Shown piece by piece: positions 60,600 to 64,000 of a stretch of 64,000 bases of DNA. The stretch comes from Lipingzhangella_A rawalii. Lineage in GTDB: Bacteria > Actinomycetota > Actinomycetes > Streptosporangiales > Streptosporangiaceae. The notes beneath the pieces are model-generated. The model saw nothing but the letters and a program-made list of their open reading frames with translations. It did no database searches and was not told where the DNA came from. Made by a program: the position numbers and the translations under genes. Each line of letters opens with the position of its first letter. The first letter of the stretch is position 1. Location of the stretch: assembly GCF_031628175.1 (NCBI RefSeq), contig NZ_JAVLVT010000005.1, positions 248,001 through 312,000 of the forward strand, read 5' to 3'.

Positions 60600-62078
60600 A
60601 TGGTCGGAACCGCTGCTGGTTGGCGGATTTTCGTCGTGTCATCAGATCAGCGGATCACACGGCCGGAACGGTTCGACGCGGTCCACGACTCGACAGCGGA
60701 GCGGGCAGGCTTGGAGGTGCGCACACTGTCGGAGAGCGAACAGGTCGAGCAGCCGGCTTTGGGCGAGCTGGTCGAGCAGAACGACCTCACTGGAATCCGC
60801 CTGTGGCTGGCGGAGCACCATCCCCACGAGATCGCCGACGAACTGGCCCGAATGGACTCCAGCCAGGCGATCGTCCCGTTCCGGTTGCTGGACAAGGACC
60901 GGGAACTGGAGGTGTTCGAGGAGCTGGACCCGCCACACCAGCAGGAGATCCTGCTGGGGCTGCGGGATTCGGCGTTCCACGAGCTGATCGCCGAGATGGA
61001 CCCCGACGACCGGGCACGGCTGCTGGGTGAGGTCCCGGCCAAGGTTGCCACGCGTGCCCTGGCGGGCCTGAGCCCCCAGGCGCGGAAGATGACCGCGGCG
61101 CTGCTCGGATACCCCGAGGGGTCCGTGGGTCGCTACATGACCCCGGAAACCGTCGTCCTGCACCGCGACCTGTCCGTGGGGCGGGCTCTGGAGGTCGTTC
61201 GGGCTCAGGGGCATGATTCGGAGACCATCTACACCCTGCCCGTGGTCGACGACGGACGCCGGCTCGCTGGGACGGTACAGCTCAGTGACCTGGTGCTGCT
61301 CGACCCCGAGACATCGATCAAGGACACCGTGGATGTGCTGGTGCCACGGGTGTCCGCGGTCTCCGACGCCGAGGAGGCCGCACGGCTCATGCAGGACGCG
61401 AACCTGCTCGCCCTGCCGGTCGTGGACAGCGAAGAGCGGTTTGTCGGCCTACTCACCATCGACGATGCGGTGGAACTCATCGAGGCGGCCGACACCGAGG
61501 ACATCGCCCGCCAGTCGGGTGCCAGCCCCCTCGCCGGCCACTACGTTGCGGCCAGTGTGTGGGCCATGGCCCGCGCCCGATCGGTGTGGCTCCTGCTGCT
61601 GATCGTGGCGGCGACGCTCACCATCAATGTGCTCCAGGTGTTCGAGGCGACCCTGGAGCAGGTCACCGCCCTGGCCCTGTTCATTCCGATGCTGACCGGC
61701 ACCGGGGGAAACGTCGGCAGTCAGTCGGCAACCGCGGTGGTGCGGGCCCTGGCCGTGGGTGAGGTCCGGGTCCGGGACCTGCCCAAGGTCACCTGGCGCG
61801 AGTCCCGCGTGGGACTGCTCCTGGGCTGTGTGCTGGCCGTGATCGCGCTGACGGTGGGAACCCTGCTGGTGCAGGATCTGGAGATCGCTGCGGCCGTGGC
61901 CCTCTCCGTGATCGCGATCTGCACCTGGGCCGCGGTCATCGGGGGAGCCATGCCCCTGCTCGCCCGACGGGTGAATGTGGATCCGGCCGTGGTCTCCGCG
62001 CCGCTGGTCGCCACGCTCGTCGATGCGACCGGTCTGTTGATCTACTTCACCATCGCCCGTGCGATCCTCGGTATCTGA
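60600..62078 (+). CDS. mgtE: Magnesium transporter MgtE
   Basis: 492 residues. N-domain of helical repeats (GELVEQNDLTGIRLWLAEHH, ADELARMDSSQAIVPFRLL), two CBS domains about 175-300 (VGRYMTPETVVLHRDLSVG, LPVVDDGRRLAGTVQLSDL), then five membrane helices with the signature LTGTGGNVGSQSATAVVRAL. The cytosolic domain senses Mg2+ and closes the pore. The ATG at 60600 is the longest start; a GTG at 60636 (VSSDQRITRPERF) may be the real one, since neither has a strong ribosome-binding site. The TGA overlaps the next start (ATGATG). Confidence 0.94.
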   Translation: MVGTAAGWRIFVVSSDQRITRPERFDAVHDSTAERAGLEVRTLSESEQVEQPALGELVEQNDLTGIRLWLAEHHPHEIADELARMDSSQAIVPFRLLDKDRELEVFEELDPPHQQEILLGLRDSAFHELIAEMDPDDRARLLGEVPAKVATRALAGLSPQARKMTAALLGYPEGSVGRYMTPETVVLHRDLSVGRALEVVRAQGHDSETIYTLPVVDDGRRLAGTVQLSDLVLLDPETSIKDTVDVLVPRVSAVSDAEEAARLMQDANLLALPVVDSEERFVGLLTIDDAVELIEAADTEDIARQSGASPLAGHYVAASVWAMARARSVWLLLLIVAATLTINVLQVFEATLEQVTALALFIPMLTGTGGNVGSQSATAVVRALAVGEVRVRDLPKVTWRESRVGLLLGCVLAVIALTVGTLLVQDLEIAAAVALSVIAICTWAAVIGGAMPLLARRVNVDPAVVSAPLVATLVDATGLLIYFTIARAILGI

Positions 62079-62890
62079 TGATGAACCGGAACCGCGTGGC
62101 GGTGTTCCTGGCTCGCATACGGATTCCCCTCGTGCTGGTCGGGGCGGTGCTGATCCTTCCCGGGGAGTGGCTGGGGGTGCCGTTCTGGCTGGGGGTCTCC
62201 GTGTTCGTGATGGCCCTGGCGGTATACCTGCGTCTGGGACGGGTGCGGAGGGCCGAACGCACGGTTGTGCCGCCGGTGTCCGGCCGCTGGATGGCGCTCA
62301 ACACGCCCGCGGACGGGGTGCCCAGCCACGGGTTGCACACCTACGGCCAGACCTATGCGATCGACCTCGTGGCCGAGCCGGCGGACGCCAGCCGGCCCGA
62401 CGTCGGCTGGCGTCCGCTGAGCCGGCCCCCGCAGGACTTTCCGGCGTTCGGGGAGCCCGTGCTGGCTCCGGGGCCCGGACGGGTGCTGCGTGTTCGGGAC
62501 ACCCAGCGCGACCACCGGAGCCGCACCTCCTGGCCGCTCGTGTTCGGCATGATCGTGGAGGGAGCGGTCCGGGAACTGGGTGGCCCCGGGCGCATCCTCG
62601 GCAACCACGTGGTGCTGGCACTGGACTCCGGAGACTACGCCGTGCTGGCGCATCTGAAACAGGGGTCGACGCTGGTCGCGGTGGGGGACACGGTGGTGGC
62701 CGGTCAGCCCCTCGCCGCCTGCGGCAACTCGGGGAACAGCAGCGAGCCCCACGTACACTTCCAGCTCATGGACCATCCGCGGGTCTGGCTGGCGGCGGGG
62801 CTACCGTTCCGGTGGGAGCGGTACGTGGACGCGGCGAGCGGGCGGGAGTACTCAGGTGTGCCCACATCCTGGCGTCCCGTGTGGCTGTGA
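62078..62890 (+). CDS. M23-family peptidoglycan metallopeptidase (LytM domain)
   Basis: 270 residues. Two N-terminal membrane segments (IPLVLVGAVLILPGEWLG and FWLGVSVFVMALAVYL), then an M23 domain with HTYGQTYAIDL (H-x(n)-D), VLAPGPGRVLRV, DYAVLAHLKQGS, GNSGNSSEPHVHFQLMD. The zinc ligands are His, Asp and the HxH. It should cleave peptidoglycan cross-bridges outside the membrane. One-base overlap with mgtE suggests coupling. The 3' end overlaps the convergent regulator by 39 bp. Confidence 0.87.
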   Translation: MMNRNRVAVFLARIRIPLVLVGAVLILPGEWLGVPFWLGVSVFVMALAVYLRLGRVRRAERTVVPPVSGRWMALNTPADGVPSHGLHTYGQTYAIDLVAEPADASRPDVGWRPLSRPPQDFPAFGEPVLAPGPGRVLRVRDTQRDHRSRTSWPLVFGMIVEGAVRELGGPGRILGNHVVLALDSGDYAVLAHLKQGSTLVAVGDTVVAGQPLAACGNSGNSSEPHVHFQLMDHPRVWLAAGLPFRWERYVDAASGREYSGVPTSWRPVWL

Positions 62891-63670
62891 CCCCTCCGGG
62901 CTCCCCTGCGCGGCAGTGAGAACATAGCCACTGCCGCGCACCGTACGGATGGTCAGGGGGGCGGTGCCAACCGCCAGCTTGGCCCGCAGCCGGCGCACGT
63001 ACAGCCCGATGGTGTCGGACGATCCGCAGGTGCGGCGTCCCCACACCGCCGACCACACCTCCCGGCGGGGGACCACGCGCCCGCAGTTCAACACCAGGTG
63101 GTAGAGCAGCTCGAACTCCCGGTGGGTGAGGTCGACCCGGTATCCGTCGATCCAGGCTCGGATCCCGCCCGGATCCAGTTCCAGCGGGCCGTGTCGCAGG
63201 ACGCCGCGGGTGCCGTCCGGCAGGGCGGGGGGCGTGGTGGGGCCTGCTTCCTCGTCGCGGGCCCGCACCGTGGAGTGGGCGATCCGGGCCAGGTCCCCAG
63301 CCGCGAACGGACAGGCCAGTGTGGCGCTCGCCCCGGCGGCGAGCGCCGCCATCCCCGTGTCCCCACCTCCGGACCCGTCCCGGTGCGCGCGGTGTCTGTG
63401 CTGGTGGGAGCGCTGGGAGTGCACCCCCACCACGACCGCGACACCCACCTCCGCACGCACCAGGGAGACCACTCTCCGCAGGGGTGGATCGGCGACCGCG
63501 CAGCCGAGGACGACCACATCCGGACGCAACGGGCCGATCCACGCCATCCCCTCGGCCACATCCGGGCTCGCCCACGCTGTCACCTGGTGTGTGGCCAGTG
63601 CCTCCACCAGCGGCTGTCCGTCCTCCGCGACCTGGTGCGCGGCGATCAGCAGTAGCCGGGGCGTGGTCAT
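62852..63670 (-). CDS. OmpR/PhoB-type winged-helix regulator with a degenerate receiver
   Basis: 272 residues. The C-terminal winged helix is intact (VDLTHREFELLYHLVLNCGR, RTCGSSDTIGLYVRRLRAKL, TIRTVRGSGYVL). In the receiver part, the phospho-acceptor position is Gly56 (DVVVLGCAVADP instead of xxxLDxxLP), so phosphorylation is unlikely and an atypical signal, or none, may control it. A Gly/His/Arg-rich insertion follows the receiver. No histidine kinase is adjacent. ATG 63670 has GGAG about 8 nt upstream. Confidence 0.85.
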   Translation of the reverse strand: MTTPRLLLIAAHQVAEDGQPLVEALATHQVTAWASPDVAEGMAWIGPLRPDVVVLGCAVADPPLRRVVSLVRAEVGVAVVVGVHSQRSHQHRHRAHRDGSGGGDTGMAALAAGASATLACPFAAGDLARIAHSTVRARDEEAGPTTPPALPDGTRGVLRHGPLELDPGGIRAWIDGYRVDLTHREFELLYHLVLNCGRVVPRREVWSAVWGRRTCGSSDTIGLYVRRLRAKLAVGTAPLTIRTVRGSGYVLTAAQGSPEGSQPHGTPGCGHT

Positions 63671-63993
63671 GGCGATCTCCGTGCCGGTCCGGGCGGGCCC
63701 GGGGCCCGCAGTGTTCACCCAGAGTCCCTCCGCTGTGCGGTGTGTGCGTCACATCCAAAGCCAGCGAGCTGAACCGGTGGTGAACGGGGGCTGGACACCA
63801 CTCGACCGGTGAACTGTCCCTGGGGTGGGGCGCGGTGAGCCGCACCGGGATCCGTGCTGCCTGCGTCGTGGTTCATCTCCTGTTCGTGTCCCGGTCAGTG
63901 CCCGGCTGCCGGAGATCCGTCGTGACGTCGGATGTGACCCGTAGCTTCCTGTCCTGGTTGATCCCGATATCTCATGAGCGAGGAGTCGAACCG
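63671..63993. other. Intergenic region between the regulator and the right-edge gene
   Basis: 323 bp with no supported gene. It should hold promoters for the divergent regulator (minus) and the gene starting at 63994 (plus). An AGGAG at 63981-63985 precedes the latter. No clear operator palindrome was seen. Confidence 0.5.
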
Positions 63994-64000
63994 ATGCGCA
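63994..64000 (+). CDS. Start of a gene running off the right edge
   Basis: ATG at 63994 preceded by AGGAG with 8 nt spacing, divergent from the regulator. Only the first residues (M-R) are in the window, so the product cannot be named. Confidence 0.45.

Overview
This is a high-GC actinobacterial chromosome segment, most consistent with Nocardiopsaceae or a close relative (inferred, not proven). The signs are very GC-rich coding DNA with many GTG starts, leaderless promoters of the form TAnnnT-N6-start, DUF4192 and DUF6504 proteins, a Zur-type box in front of a CobW GTPase, a PASTA-less Pro-rich Ser/Thr kinase, and aerobic-type cobalamin genes. No rRNA, insertion sequence, prophage or CRISPR array was seen. 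Two tRNA genes are present: Arg-TCT and initiator Met.

Layout. 1-6.3 kb (all minus) is a lower-GC accessory biosynthetic locus that runs off the left edge. It holds an acyl carrier protein, an acyl-CoA-oxidase-like flavoprotein, a FabF-type ketosynthase and a stand-alone thioester reductase, separated by large, apparently gene-poor gaps and one relic of a second reductase-like gene. 6.6-13.7 kb holds a probable zinc-stress CobW GTPase behind a Zur-type box, an enoyl-reductase-like protein, a coupled pair of acyl-CoA dehydrogenases and an APC permease. 13.9-14.7 kb holds a frameshifted DUF559-like gene and tRNA-Arg. 15.1-17.6 kb is cobD(cbiB)-cobQ. 17.7-25.0 kb is housekeeping: NfeD/SPFH pair, lipoprotein, Ser/Thr kinase, DUF6504 protein, amidase. 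25.2-35.8 kb starts with tRNA-fMet, then a cobalamin riboswitch and the second cobalamin block: ChlID-type chelatase, cobO, cobB (opposite strand), cobE-like, cobC-like, a bluB::cobT fusion, and cysG. 35.8-44.0 kb holds two overlapping dynamin-like GTPases, DUF4192, ettA, a group II truncated globin and an Rpn-like nuclease. 44.1-54.2 kb holds a prolyl oligopeptidase fused to a thioesterase, HNH nuclease, FmdB zinc ribbon, ilvD, a NERD protein, a second amidase and an MFS exporter. 54.3-64 kb holds pepN, a DsbA-fold oxidoreductase, rpiB, an Eis-like acetyltransferase pseudogene, a SpoIIE phosphatase, mgtE, an M23 peptidase and a winged-helix regulator with a degenerate receiver.

How the genes work together. 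The two cobalamin blocks cover cobalt insertion (ChlID, presumably with a CobN encoded elsewhere), a,c-amidation, adenosylation, amidation to cobyric acid, aminopropanol attachment, and lower-ligand synthesis and activation. CysG supplies the precorrin-2 entry point. The ring-methylation genes and the CobU/CobS steps are not in the window. The left-edge locus looks like a carrier-protein-based fatty-acyl/polyketide pathway with flavin-dependent desaturation and reductive release, and it is the best candidate for an undescribed system. Other notable items are the POP-thioesterase fusion with an embedded ribosome-binding site, the BluB-CobT fusion, the tandem dynamin-like GTPases, and several decaying genes.
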